From Comamonadaceae bacterium (lineage in GTDB: Bacteria; Pseudomonadota; Gammaproteobacteria; Burkholderiales; Burkholderiaceae_C), in NCBI GenBank assembly GCA_947460065.1, contig CANHGF010000092.1, forward strand, positions 1 through 8,177: DNA of 8,177 nucleotides, in the 5' to 3' direction. A model generated the notes under the pieces. The model did no database searches, had not been told where the DNA came from, and was given only the letters and a program-made list of their open reading frames with translations. Below, one piece after another: positions 1 to 6,661 of the stretch (positions are counted from its first letter, which is position 1; every line of letters begins with the position of its first letter). Both the position numbers and the translations under genes were made by a program.

Positions 1-1
1 A

Positions 2-2242
2 GACTTGGGCGCCTTGCAGGGCGCCCTCGACGACACGGTTACCGATATCGATGCGGGCATGGTGCTCGTCGGCGATTTTCTTGACCACCGCAAGGCCCAG
101 GCCGGTGCCTTTGGCCTTGGTGGTGACGTAAGGCTCGAAGGCGCGCTTGAGGATGTGCTCGGGAAAGCCCGCGCCTGTGTCACGCACCAGCAGACGCACG
201 CGCCGGCTGCTGGCCAGGTGCTCGGTTTGCAGCAAAACGCCCGGCGCGCCCTGCCCGGACTCGAAGCTCTTGCCCTCATGGGCATCCTGCGCGTTTTGCA
301 GCAGGTTGTGGACCACCTGGCGCAGTTGCTGCGCGTCGCCTTGCACCAGGGGCAGCTGCGGCTCGAGCTCCAGCCTGATCGGCACACCGCCGACGTCCTG
401 GGGGTAGAGCTGCATCACCTCACTGACCAAGGCATTGAGGTCGACCGGCCGCAATTGGGCCGCGGGCAGGCGGCCAAAGTCTCGAAACTCGTTGACCAGG
501 CGCTTCATGGCATCGACCTGGTCCACGATGGTCTTGACCGACTTGGTCAGCACCTGTTGCTCCACCGGTTCGAGCTTGTTGGCCAGTTTTTTCTCCAGCC
601 GCTCGGCCGACAACTGAATGGGCGTGAGCGGGTTCTTGATCTCGTGGGCCAGACGCTGTGCAACCTCGCCCCAGGCCTGCGCGCGCTGGGCCGAGACCAC
701 ATCGGTAACGTCGTCAAACACCAGCAGGCAGTCTTGCGTTCCGGGCATGCGGGCGCCGCGGGCGATCAGAGTGACGGTACTGTCGGGGCCGGCACCTGCG
801 TTGAGCTCGAAAGACTGCTGCCAGTGCTCCAGGCCATGGGCAGCCTGCTCGCGCAGATAGGACTCAAATTGGGCCTGCACCCCCTGGCCGAAGGCCTGCA
901 GGCCGGGCACTTCGGCCAGCAACACGCCGGTTTGCGCGGCCAACGGCGCGCGCAGGATGCGGGTGGCGCCCGGATTGCTGGAGACGATACGACCCTGCGC
1001 GTCGAGCACCATCACGCCGGCAGTCAGGTTGTCGAGGATGGTCTGCAGGCTGGCGCGGGCGGCATCGACCTGGCTCATGCTGGCCTGCACCGCGTTGCGG
1101 GCATCAAGCAGCTGCTGTGTCATGTCGGCAAAGGAACGGGTCAGACCGCCGAGTTCGTCGCGGGTCTGCAGCACCGCCTTGGGGCCCAGATCGCCCCGGG
1201 CCACCTGGCGCACGCCATCGGCCAGCAGCAACAGCGGCTTGGCCAGCTGGGTGCCCAGAATCACCGCCAGCAGCACCGCGCCAAAGACCGCCAGAAACAG
1301 CGTCAGGGTGAGCGTGCCGATGTACATGCGGCGCAGGCCGCCACGGGCCAAGGCTCGTTCCTGGTATTCGCGGTTGGCCTCCTGCACGGCCAGCGCATTG
1401 GCCACCAGCTCGGCGGGCAGCTCTTCGGTAATTTGCAGGTAGCGGGTGGCGCCCCCGAGATCGACATTGGCGCTGTTGAGCACCGCCACAGCGCGCACCC
1501 GCGCACGCGGCACATTACCGGAGGCGGCGGGCGAGGCGTCGTCCAAGCCGTCAATTTGGGTGACCACGCCCTGGCTGCGGGCGGTGCGCATCATTTGAGG
1601 GCTGGGCCGCTCGGGCTGCGCCAGCAGCAAAACGCGCGTCTCGCTGGCGCTGGCCAGCAACTGGCCCGAGCCGCTCCAAAGAGTCAGGTCGCGCGCACCG
1701 ATTTGTTCGCGCAGGCGCTCGAGCGCCAGGCTGCTGCCAGCCTCGGCAGACTGCGCGATCTGCGCGGCAGCCAGGCGGCTGCGATTGCCCAAATCGGAGG
1801 CCACACGATCGAGCGTGACCCGACCGAGCTGCAGGCCCGCCCCCAAAGCGCTTTCCACCCGCACATCGAACCAGCTTTCAATCGAACGCGAGACGAACTG
1901 GTAGGACACCACATAGATCATGAAGCCGGGCAACAAGCCCACCAACGCAAAGATGGCGGCCAGCTTGACCAGCAGCCGGCTGCCGAATTTGCCCCGCTTA
2001 AGGCGCAGGCCCATGCGCACCACCGCCCAGGCGATGATGGCCAGCAGCAAGCCGGCCACCGCCACATTGAGCACGAACAAGATGTTGTAGTAACGCTCAT
2101 AGAGCTCACGGTTGCCAGTGGCCTGGGCCAGCATGAACAGCAGCACCAGACTCAGCGCGGCCACCACGCCCAGGCCGACGCCGAGCGACCAGCGCCAGGC
2201 GCGGCTCAGGCGCGGTAGGGCCGAGGGGGCGCTGCTGCTCAC
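2..2242 (-). CDS. NtrY-like membrane sensor histidine kinase (3' end outside window)
   Basis: The first 747 codons are present and uninterrupted; probably only a few tens of residues are missing. Three clustered transmembrane segments (about 18-38, 54-75 and 92-113) precede a periplasmic region of about 190 residues. A fourth segment (about 308-330), a HAMP linker (about 331-383) and a PAS domain (about 400-510) follow. The HisKA domain has the phospho-acceptor His533 in RLAHEIKNPLTPIQLSAERL (530-549). The ATPase domain shows the N box NLLQNAQDA (646-654), G1 DTGAGF (688-693), FEPYVTTK (702-709) and G2 KGTGLGL (711-717). All residues needed for autophosphorylation are present. This layout is that of NtrY, partner of the AAA+/sigma-54-type regulator NtrX; related Neisseria pairs control respiratory genes under low oxygen. 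The start is GTG at 2242, four bases overlapping the DUF4390 stop, with GAGG (2253-2256) ten bases upstream. An ntrX-like gene is expected beyond the left edge. The signal sensed is unknown. Confidence 0.95.
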   Translation of the reverse strand, partial: MSSSAPSALPRLSRAWRWSLGVGLGVVAALSLVLLFMLAQATGNRELYERYYNILFVLNVAVAGLLLAIIAWAVVRMGLRLKRGKFGSRLLVKLAAIFALVGLLPGFMIYVVSYQFVSRSIESWFDVRVESALGAGLQLGRVTLDRVASDLGNRSRLAAAQIAQSAEAGSSLALERLREQIGARDLTLWSGSGQLLASASETRVLLLAQPERPSPQMMRTARSQGVVTQIDGLDDASPAASGNVPRARVRAVAVLNSANVDLGGATRYLQITEELPAELVANALAVQEANREYQERALARGGLRRMYIGTLTLTLFLAVFGAVLLAVILGTQLAKPLLLLADGVRQVARGDLGPKAVLQTRDELGGLTRSFADMTQQLLDARNAVQASMSQVDAARASLQTILDNLTAGVMVLDAQGRIVSSNPGATRILRAPLAAQTGVLLAEVPGLQAFGQGVQAQFESYLREQAAHGLEHWQQSFELNAGAGPDSTVTLIARGARMPGTQDCLLVFDDVTDVVSAQRAQAWGEVAQRLAHEIKNPLTPIQLSAERLEKKLANKLEPVEQQVLTKSVKTIVDQVDAMKRLVNEFRDFGRLPAAQLRPVDLNALVSEVMQLYPQDVGGVPIRLELEPQLPLVQGDAQQLRQVVHNLLQNAQDAHEGKSFESGQGAPGVLLQTEHLASSRRVRLLVRDTGAGFPEHILKRAFEPYVTTKAKGTGLGLAVVKKIADEHHARIDIGNRVVEGALQGAQV

Positions 2243-2919
2243 GGCCGAACGACCTCGACCGGCACATCGCTGGCCCGGCGCGGCGCCAGGCGCAGGGGCT
2301 GACGCTGCTCAATCAGAATTTGCCAGTCCTTCTGGCCCACGATGCCGATCTGGAAGGGCCGCGGCAACTGGCCCGGATCGAGCCGGAAGCGAAAGACCAA
2401 CTGATGGCTGGAGCCAGGCTCGATATCGGCCGCGTCGGCGATGCGCCAGCGCGCCAGGCTCACCAGGGCCGAGACGGCATCGGCCAGGCTGTCGAACTGC
2501 TGCGTCAGGCTAACCCGCTGGCCCGAGCCCGGGCCTTCAGATCCGCCCAGGCTCAGACGCCAGCGCCGTGTCAGGGGCTGAAAAGATAGCCGCATCACGC
2601 GGCTGGCCTGCGCCACCCGCTTGTCGGTCCAATACCAGCGCTCGCGATAAATCTCGGCCTCCGCCACAAAAATCAGCGGAATGCCCTTGCTCAGGGCATC
2701 TTCCACCGAGGGCGCGATTTCCAGCTTCAAACTGGCGCTGAGGTAGATACCGTCATCGGCGCGCTCGGCCCGCAGTTGCGACACGTCGGCCGCGCGCACC
2801 AGGGGCGCGCAAAGCAGGCTCAATAGCAGCAAGATGGCCAGTATCCAGCCACTAGAGGTCCATCGCAGCGGGCCGGGCTCACTGGGCCTGGCGCTGCAGC
2901 AGGGCATAAAAGAAACCAT
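2239..2919 (-). CDS. DUF4390 exported protein of unknown function
   Basis: This 226-residue protein has a long N-terminal region, then a hydrophobic signal segment (about 25-40, WILAILLLLSLLCAPL) and a likely cleavage site at VRA-A (43/44). The mature part should be periplasmic, or held by an uncleaved anchor. It resembles the DUF4390 family, in segments such as DGIYLSASLKLEIAPSVEDAL (57-77), GIPLIFVAEAEIYRERWYW (79-97) and the closing Gln/Trp-rich WQILIEQRQPLRL. DUF4390 members are found between rsmB and an NtrY-like kinase in many beta-proteobacteria; their function is not known. The ATG at 2919 overlaps rsmB by 41 bases, and an ATG at 2907 (222 residues) is an alternative; neither has a clear Shine-Dalgarno. 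The frame stays open upstream to 3618, but that stretch lies inside rsmB and is not protein-like. The stop overlaps the kinase start by four bases (GTGA). The context suggests, without proof, an accessory role for the kinase. Confidence 0.85.
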   Translation of the reverse strand: MVSFMPCCSARPSEPGPLRWTSSGWILAILLLLSLLCAPLVRAADVSQLRAERADDGIYLSASLKLEIAPSVEDALSKGIPLIFVAEAEIYRERWYWTDKRVAQASRVMRLSFQPLTRRWRLSLGGSEGPGSGQRVSLTQQFDSLADAVSALVSLARWRIADAADIEPGSSHQLVFRFRLDPGQLPRPFQIGIVGQKDWQILIEQRQPLRLAPRRASDVPVEVVRP

Positions 2920-4198
2920 CGTGCTCACGGCCGAGATTGTCCGGTATCGCCGGGCCCTGGGGCACGATACCCGGCAGCAAATGGCCTGGCGAGGGCAGCA
3001 ATTGCGCATCCTTGTGGTGTGCAAGAAACGCTTGCAGCTGATCCTGGCCCTCGGCCCGAAACACCGAGCAGGTGCACAGCAACAGCCTACCACCGGGGCG
3101 CAGCACAGGCCACAGCGTTTGCAGCAGGCGACTTTGTTGAGCGGCCAGGGCTGCGATGTCCTCGGGTCTGCGCAGCCAGCGCACGTCGGGGTGGCGGCCC
3201 ACAATGCCCGAGGCTGTGCAGGGTGCGTCGAGCAAGACCGCATCAAAGGGCTGTCCGTCCCACCAACTTTGCGGCAAGGCTGCGTCGGCCACCTGCACCC
3301 GCGCTTGCAGTTGCAGCCGCGCCAGATTGACTTCAATGCGGCGGGCACGCTGCGCATCGATCTCCAGCGCCAACACGTCGGCATCGGCCGATTCAAGGAT
3401 ATGGGCCGTCTTGCCGCCCGGTGCGGCGCAGGCGTCAAGCACGCGCAGGCGCTCGCCCGCCGCATGCAGGCCAGAGAGCAACAGGGGCGCTGCCAGCTGG
3501 GCGGCAGCGTCCTGCACCGAGAACCAGCCTTGGGCATAGCCGGGCAGGTTTTGCACCGGCGTAGACCGCGCCAATTGCAAGCCGCACTCACCCACGGGCT
3601 CGGCCGCGATACCGGCACGCTCGAGCTCGCTGAGGTATGCGCTGCGGCTGCTCAGACGCTGGTTGATGCGCAGCACGATGGGCGCCGGCCGCTGGGCTGC
3701 CGCAAGGACGTCCTGCCAGTGTGCGGGTTGGTCTTGGCGCAGGCGGGCAATCCACCAAGCCGGGTGGTTATAGCGGGCCTCGGCCTGGTCCTTGACCTGC
3801 GTCAGCAGGGCCTCGCGTTCGCGCAAAAAACGCCGCAGGCAGCCGTTGATGAAGGATGCCTGGTGGACCGTGGCCGCATCGCGCTTGGCAGCTTCGACCG
3901 CCTGGCTGACCAGGGTATGGGGCGCATAGGCAGGCGCATCAGCGGCCAGCAGAGCCAAGGCGGTGCACAGCAGGGCGTCGGCCGCCGGCGGCGGCGGGCG
4001 CCGCGCCAGCAGCTGACGCAGGGCCTGGGCCAGACCCAGGCTGCGCAGGACCTGCAAGGACAGAGCCTGCACCCCGGCGCGCAAAGGCGCAGCTACCGCT
4101 TCGAATTCGGTGGTGGTCGAACGGCCCGCACGAACCCCGGCCAGCACCCGGGCGCTGGCCAGCAGCTGCTGCCACAGCGCGGGCGTAGATTCAGACAT
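2879..4198 (-). CDS. rsmB: 16S rRNA (cytosine(967)-C(5))-methyltransferase RsmB (Sun/Fmu)
   Basis: This 439-residue cytoplasmic enzyme transfers a methyl group from S-adenosylmethionine to C5 of cytosine 967 in 16S rRNA. An N-terminal NusB-like helical RNA-binding domain (about 10-140, including HTLVSQAVEAAK and ASFINGCLRRFL) is followed by an RNA-MTase linker and a Rossmann-fold methyltransferase domain. SAM-binding motif I is DACAAPGGKT (255-264). Motif IV DAPCTASG (324-331) carries Cys327. Motif VI LCTCSVFRAEG (374-384) carries Cys377, matching the catalytic nucleophile of E. coli RsmB. The C-terminal HDGFFYALL is family-typical. Length is normal and all key residues are present. The start at 4198 has no strong Shine-Dalgarno. 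The 3' end overlaps the start of the DUF4390 gene by about 41 bases, suggesting co-transcription with it and the kinase gene beyond. In E. coli this gene sits with fmt and def; here it keeps the beta-proteobacterial arrangement instead. Confidence 0.97.
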   Translation of the reverse strand: MSESTPALWQQLLASARVLAGVRAGRSTTTEFEAVAAPLRAGVQALSLQVLRSLGLAQALRQLLARRPPPPAADALLCTALALLAADAPAYAPHTLVSQAVEAAKRDAATVHQASFINGCLRRFLREREALLTQVKDQAEARYNHPAWWIARLRQDQPAHWQDVLAAAQRPAPIVLRINQRLSSRSAYLSELERAGIAAEPVGECGLQLARSTPVQNLPGYAQGWFSVQDAAAQLAAPLLLSGLHAAGERLRVLDACAAPGGKTAHILESADADVLALEIDAQRARRIEVNLARLQLQARVQVADAALPQSWWDGQPFDAVLLDAPCTASGIVGRHPDVRWLRRPEDIAALAAQQSRLLQTLWPVLRPGGRLLLCTCSVFRAEGQDQLQAFLAHHKDAQLLPSPGHLLPGIVPQGPAIPDNLGREHDGFFYALLQRQAQ

Positions 4199-4243
4199 GC
4201 TGCAAGGCCCCGACCGAGCAAACGGCAGGGCCTATTGCTCCCA

Positions 4244-5533
4244 TCAGGCCAGGGTATCAGCCCAAATATTGCTAGCCCAGCTCATGGCGTACACACCTTC
4301 CAGCTCGGTCGGGCCCGTGCTGACGCCGCCAGAGCCGGCCACCGTCTTGAAGGTCTTCTCGGCCGCCACGTATTCATGGACGCTGGCCACATGGATGGCC
4401 ATCTTGGGGTCAATGAAGCTGTAGCAGGTGTTGGTCAACATGGGGGCCGGGTTGATCGGCCAGCCAGCGAGCTCGGCCACGATAGCTGCCGCCGCCACCT
4501 TGCCATGGCTGTTGGCCATGTGCCCGCTCTTGGGCATGGCCGGTGCGATTTGTATAGAGTCACCCAAGACATGCACATCCTTGGCTGCGGTCGACTCGAA
4601 GTTGAGGTAGTTGACGCCGCACCAGCGGTTGCTGCCCTGGTTGTTGAGCCCCGTCTGTACCGCGATCGCACCTGCTCGCATCGAAGGCAGCACGTTGAGC
4701 ACCTGGGCCTTGACGTCGTCCTGGACCTCGAACTTGATCACACCGGCCTTGGCGTCAACCGCGGTGGCCTTGTGCTGCGGACGGTATTCCAAAATGCCCT
4801 TGTACTGCTCGTTCCAGACCCGCTTGAACAAAGGACCTTTGGAAAGGACGTCCTGGTTGGCGTCCAGAATCAGAACTTTGCTGCGCGGCTTTTGCGCCTT
4901 GAAATAGGCTGCAACAACGCTGGCGCGCTCGTAGGGGCCAGGGGGGCAGCGATAGGGCGCCTCGGGGATGGTGATGGCGAATACGCCGCCGTCGGGCATG
5001 GCTTCAAGCTGGCGGCGCAGCGCCAGAGTCTCGGCACCGGCCTTCCAGGCCTGCAAAATCTGGCCAGACTCGTTGGCCTGGCGCAGGCCTTCGATGCTGT
5101 CGAACTGAAGATCAATGCCAGGCGAGACGATGAGCTTGTCATAGCCTATGCTGGCGCCGCCGGCCAACGTGACCGTCTTGGCCCGGGTGTCTATGGCCTT
5201 GGCCATGTCGCGCACCACCGTCACGCCGTGGCGGCTGGCCAGCGTCGAATAAGGAGTGGTGATGTCCGCCATCTGCTTGACGCCAGAAATCACCAGGTTG
5301 GAGATCGGGCAGGAGACAAAGGCCTCCTGCGGCTCGATCAACACCACATCAATCTTGTAGTCGGACAGCCAGCGTACGTATTTGGCGGCGGTGGCGCCGC
5401 CATAGCCGCCACCGACCACCACCACCTTGGCGCGCTGAGGAATGGAAGTGGTGGCACAGCCAGACAGGCCCAGCAGGCCCATGGCGGCTGCGCTTTGCAA
5501 AATGTGGCGACGCGATAGTTGCTTGGAGCTCAT
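4244..5533 (-). CDS. fccB: Flavocytochrome c sulfide dehydrogenase, FAD-binding subunit (SoxF/FccB type)
   Basis: This 429-residue periplasmic FAD protein is predicted to oxidise sulfide to sulfur or polysulfide and reduce the partner cytochrome. It opens with a twin-arginine signal, SRRHIL (7-12), then a hydrophobic stretch ending LSGC (23-26), which also fits a lipobox. The FAD-binding GGGYGG is at 41-46 (VVVVGGGYGGATAAKYV). The three cysteines that define the family are all in place: Cys75 (VSCPISN) for covalent 8-alpha-cysteinyl FAD linkage, and Cys196 (YRCPPGPYERA) with Cys305 (RWCGVNYLNFES) for the redox-active disulfide. The second FAD motif HVLGDS is at 321-326, and the C-terminal flavocytochrome dehydrogenase domain covers roughly 355-429. 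The start at 5533 is preferred over an in-frame ATG at 5593. It has AAGGA (5541-5545) seven bases upstream and starts directly before the Tat signal, while the longer form would overlap fccA. Length is normal for the family. The next gene, rsmB, starts 45 bases downstream with no clear terminator between. Confidence 0.94.
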   Translation of the reverse strand: MSSKQLSRRHILQSAAAMGLLGLSGCATTSIPQRAKVVVVGGGYGGATAAKYVRWLSDYKIDVVLIEPQEAFVSCPISNLVISGVKQMADITTPYSTLASRHGVTVVRDMAKAIDTRAKTVTLAGGASIGYDKLIVSPGIDLQFDSIEGLRQANESGQILQAWKAGAETLALRRQLEAMPDGGVFAITIPEAPYRCPPGPYERASVVAAYFKAQKPRSKVLILDANQDVLSKGPLFKRVWNEQYKGILEYRPQHKATAVDAKAGVIKFEVQDDVKAQVLNVLPSMRAGAIAVQTGLNNQGSNRWCGVNYLNFESTAAKDVHVLGDSIQIAPAMPKSGHMANSHGKVAAAAIVAELAGWPINPAPMLTNTCYSFIDPKMAIHVASVHEYVAAEKTFKTVAGSGGVSTGPTELEGVYAMSWASNIWADTLA

Positions 5534-5543
5534 GGCGCTTTCC

Positions 5544-5867
5544 TTATTTTTTCTGGGCTGCGAAATAGGCGGCGATGACTTCGATCTGCACATCGCTATA
5601 GCCTTTGGCCAACTGGTGCATCACGGTGGCCGGGCGCGCGCCGCTCTTGAAGGCCTTCATCTGGGTCGCGATGTCGGTGCGCCCGGCCAGGCTCGCATTG
5701 GCCGAGCCGGCTGCGGCCTGACCGGCGGTGCCATGACAGTTGGCGCAAGTGGCGGCCAAGCTGCGGACATAGAGGGCGTCCTGGGGGGAGGTGGATTGTG
5801 CGAAAGCGCTGCCGGCCAGCAAGCCGGTGAGCACGGCCAGCGCAGCCGGCCATTGGACAGAGGTCAT
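5544..5867 (-). CDS. fccA: Monohaem cytochrome c subunit of flavocytochrome c sulfide dehydrogenase (SoxE/FccA type)
   Basis: This is a 107-residue exported class I cytochrome c, proposed to accept electrons from the flavoprotein encoded next and pass them to other periplasmic cytochromes. An N-terminal signal peptide (about 1-23, ending AFA before Gln24) leads to a mature protein of about 84 residues. There is one haem-binding CANCH motif (Cys41, Cys44, His45). The likely axial methionine is Met83 in the segment TVMHQLAKGYSDVQIEVIAAYF (81-102), a segment typical of FCSD cytochrome subunits. The single haem matches the short Chlorobium-type subunit rather than the dihaem Allochromatium or Paracoccus type. 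The start at 5867 is supported by AAGGAGA (5875-5881) seven bases upstream. The TAA stop is part of TAAGGA, which also supplies the ribosome binding site for the next gene ten bases on, so the two are co-translated. A generic small cytochrome c is the alternative, but the neighbour makes the assignment strong. Confidence 0.88.
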   Translation of the reverse strand: MTSVQWPAALAVLTGLLAGSAFAQSTSPQDALYVRSLAATCANCHGTAGQAAAGSANASLAGRTDIATQMKAFKSGARPATVMHQLAKGYSDVQIEVIAAYFAAQKK

Positions 5868-5912
5868 GAAGGGGTCTCCTTGGGTTGCAGCTCAAACAAT
5901 GGGGCTATGCAA

Positions 5913-5936
5913 GCGCTCTCCTGCCAGACAGAGCGC
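5913..5936 (-). repeat. Inverted repeat in the fccA leader (hairpin)
   Basis: GCGCTCT at 5913-5919 is exactly complementary to AGAGCGC at 5930-5936, with a 10-base loop. If transcription starts near 5958, as the candidate -10 box suggests, this would form a hairpin in the untranslated leader about 30 bases before the Shine-Dalgarno. No T run follows it. It could be an operator, an mRNA-stabilising stem or chance in GC-rich DNA. Confidence 0.35.
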
Positions 5937-5965
5937 CAGAACGGTTTGGCCCGAACGGTGGCCCC

Positions 5966-6002
5966 ACTATATCCGCAGCTCGGAGCCAGATAAGCTCTGG
6001 CT
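5966..6002 (-). promoter_or_regulatory. Possible fccA promoter with overlapping 7-bp inverted repeat
   Basis: In the spacer between the lemA-like gene and the cytochrome gene, the minus strand reads TATAGT (5971-5966), a 5-of-6 match to a sigma-70 -10 box. No good -35 hexamer stands at the usual spacing (TTATCT at 16 bases is the best). A perfect inverted repeat, AGCCAGA-5 bases-TCTGGCT (5984-5990 and 5996-6002), covers exactly that -35 zone, as an activator or repressor site would. No T run follows it on the minus strand, so it does not look like a terminator. Function is inferred from position only. Confidence 0.3.
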
Positions 6003-6026
6003 TGGTAAACCTTTTTGCTAACTCAA

Positions 6027-6617
6027 TCAATCCTGAGCCGAGGACGCCGGTGCTCGCTCAGGCTGCGGCCAAGCGAGTTCAGGCAGGGGTTTGAGCCCGA
6101 CCAGATGGGCGACCAACAAAGCCGGAAACTCGGCCGCCGCTTCATTGAATTGCTCGGTAGCGCTGCGATAGGCCTTGGACTGGGCCGCAGCCTGCTCATC
6201 GAGCTGCTGCAGCGCCAAACTCCACTGATGCCACAGCGGATCGGCTTGCACCGAGCTCCCGATCTTCAGGGACAGCGCCGCGCGCTCATGCTCGCACTGG
6301 GCACGGGCCTCAAGGAGTCGGCTCAAAGCGCGGGCCGATGAAGGCCGCTGGCGCAAGGCCTCCAGCGCCGATCGTTGAGCCTGGAGCGCCTGAGCCAGCG
6401 GCGCACGCTGCTCGGCGGGCAGCCGCTCGGCCAAGTCCAGCCACTGTTCAAACAAGCGGGCACGCTCGCGCAGCAGCGCATCGAGCGACGGGTAGGCGTC
6501 AGCCACCGCATTGCTCAGCCGCACCAGCCGGTTGTGGGCGCCCACTGCCCAGAAAACCAGCACGGCGGCCAGCGCGATCAGCAGCAGATTTTGAGTACTC
6601 ATGTCGGGCATAGACAT
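6027..6617 (-). CDS. Divergent LemA-family membrane-anchored protein
   Basis: This 196-residue protein has one N-terminal hydrophobic segment (about residues 10-26) followed by a helical, charged, probably coiled-coil body. Two stretches match the LemA family in the expected places. Right after the membrane segment, HNRLVRLSNAVADAYPSLD (28-46) resembles the LemA 'N-x-LV-x-L-x-N-x-V-x-x-A-x-x-x-ID' opening. Near the end, FNEAAAEFPALLVAHLVGLKP (157-177) resembles the 'YN...FP...A...GF' closing motif. The usual RRADLIPNLV-like motif is replaced by ERARLFEQWL, so it is a divergent member. LemA proteins are thought to be membrane-bound with the body on one side; their molecular role is poorly defined. 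The start at 6617 lacks a good Shine-Dalgarno. Met codons at 6611 and 6602 are alternatives, and the last gives a more typical N-terminus (MSTQNLLLIAL). No clear promoter is visible in the 44 bases between the rpoC terminator and the start. Family assignment is fairly confident, function is not. Confidence 0.75.
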   Translation of the reverse strand: MSMPDMSTQNLLLIALAAVLVFWAVGAHNRLVRLSNAVADAYPSLDALLRERARLFEQWLDLAERLPAEQRAPLAQALQAQRSALEALRQRPSSARALSRLLEARAQCEHERAALSLKIGSSVQADPLWHQWSLALQQLDEQAAAQSKAYRSATEQFNEAAAEFPALLVAHLVGLKPLPELAWPQPERAPASSAQD

Positions 6618-6661
6618 CGACTTTAGCCCAGCCGCACAGATCAGGCGCCAGCCGGTAGCCG

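Noticed and set aside
5..2218. A 737-codon open frame on the plus strand
   Set aside because: It lies wholly antisense to the NtrY-like kinase, whose frame shows all histidine-kinase motifs. The plus-strand translation is a His/Gln/Ala/Gly-rich low-complexity string with no recognisable domain, as expected opposite a GC-rich gene with strong third-position bias.
2920..3618. A 459-residue version of the DUF4390 protein starting at 3618
   Set aside because: The extra N-terminal 233 residues come from the out-of-frame reading of rsmB and are Cys/Arg/Ser/Pro-rich with no domain. The signal peptide and DUF4390 domain begin only after 2919.
4199..4253. Weak GGCCT/AGGCC inverted repeat at the fccB-rsmB junction as a terminator
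   Set aside because: Only five base pairs with a 12-base loop, overlapping the fccB stop codon, and no T run on either strand.
2834..5518. An 894-codon open frame on the plus strand
   Set aside because: It runs antisense across rsmB, the intergenic gap and most of fccB, with no ribosome binding site or domain and the same shadow-like composition. Crossing two unrelated genes argues for absence of stops by codon bias rather than a real protein.
5534..5593. A 20-residue N-terminal extension of FccB
   Set aside because: It would overlap fccA and bury the Tat signal. The ATG at 5533 has a good Shine-Dalgarno and sits correctly before the signal.
5984..6016. The AGCCAGA/TCTGGCT repeat as a terminator for the lemA-like gene or for plus-strand transcription
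   Set aside because: There is no T run after it on the minus strand. On the plus strand the CTTTTT at 6011-6016 is nine bases beyond the short stem and no plus-strand gene ends there.
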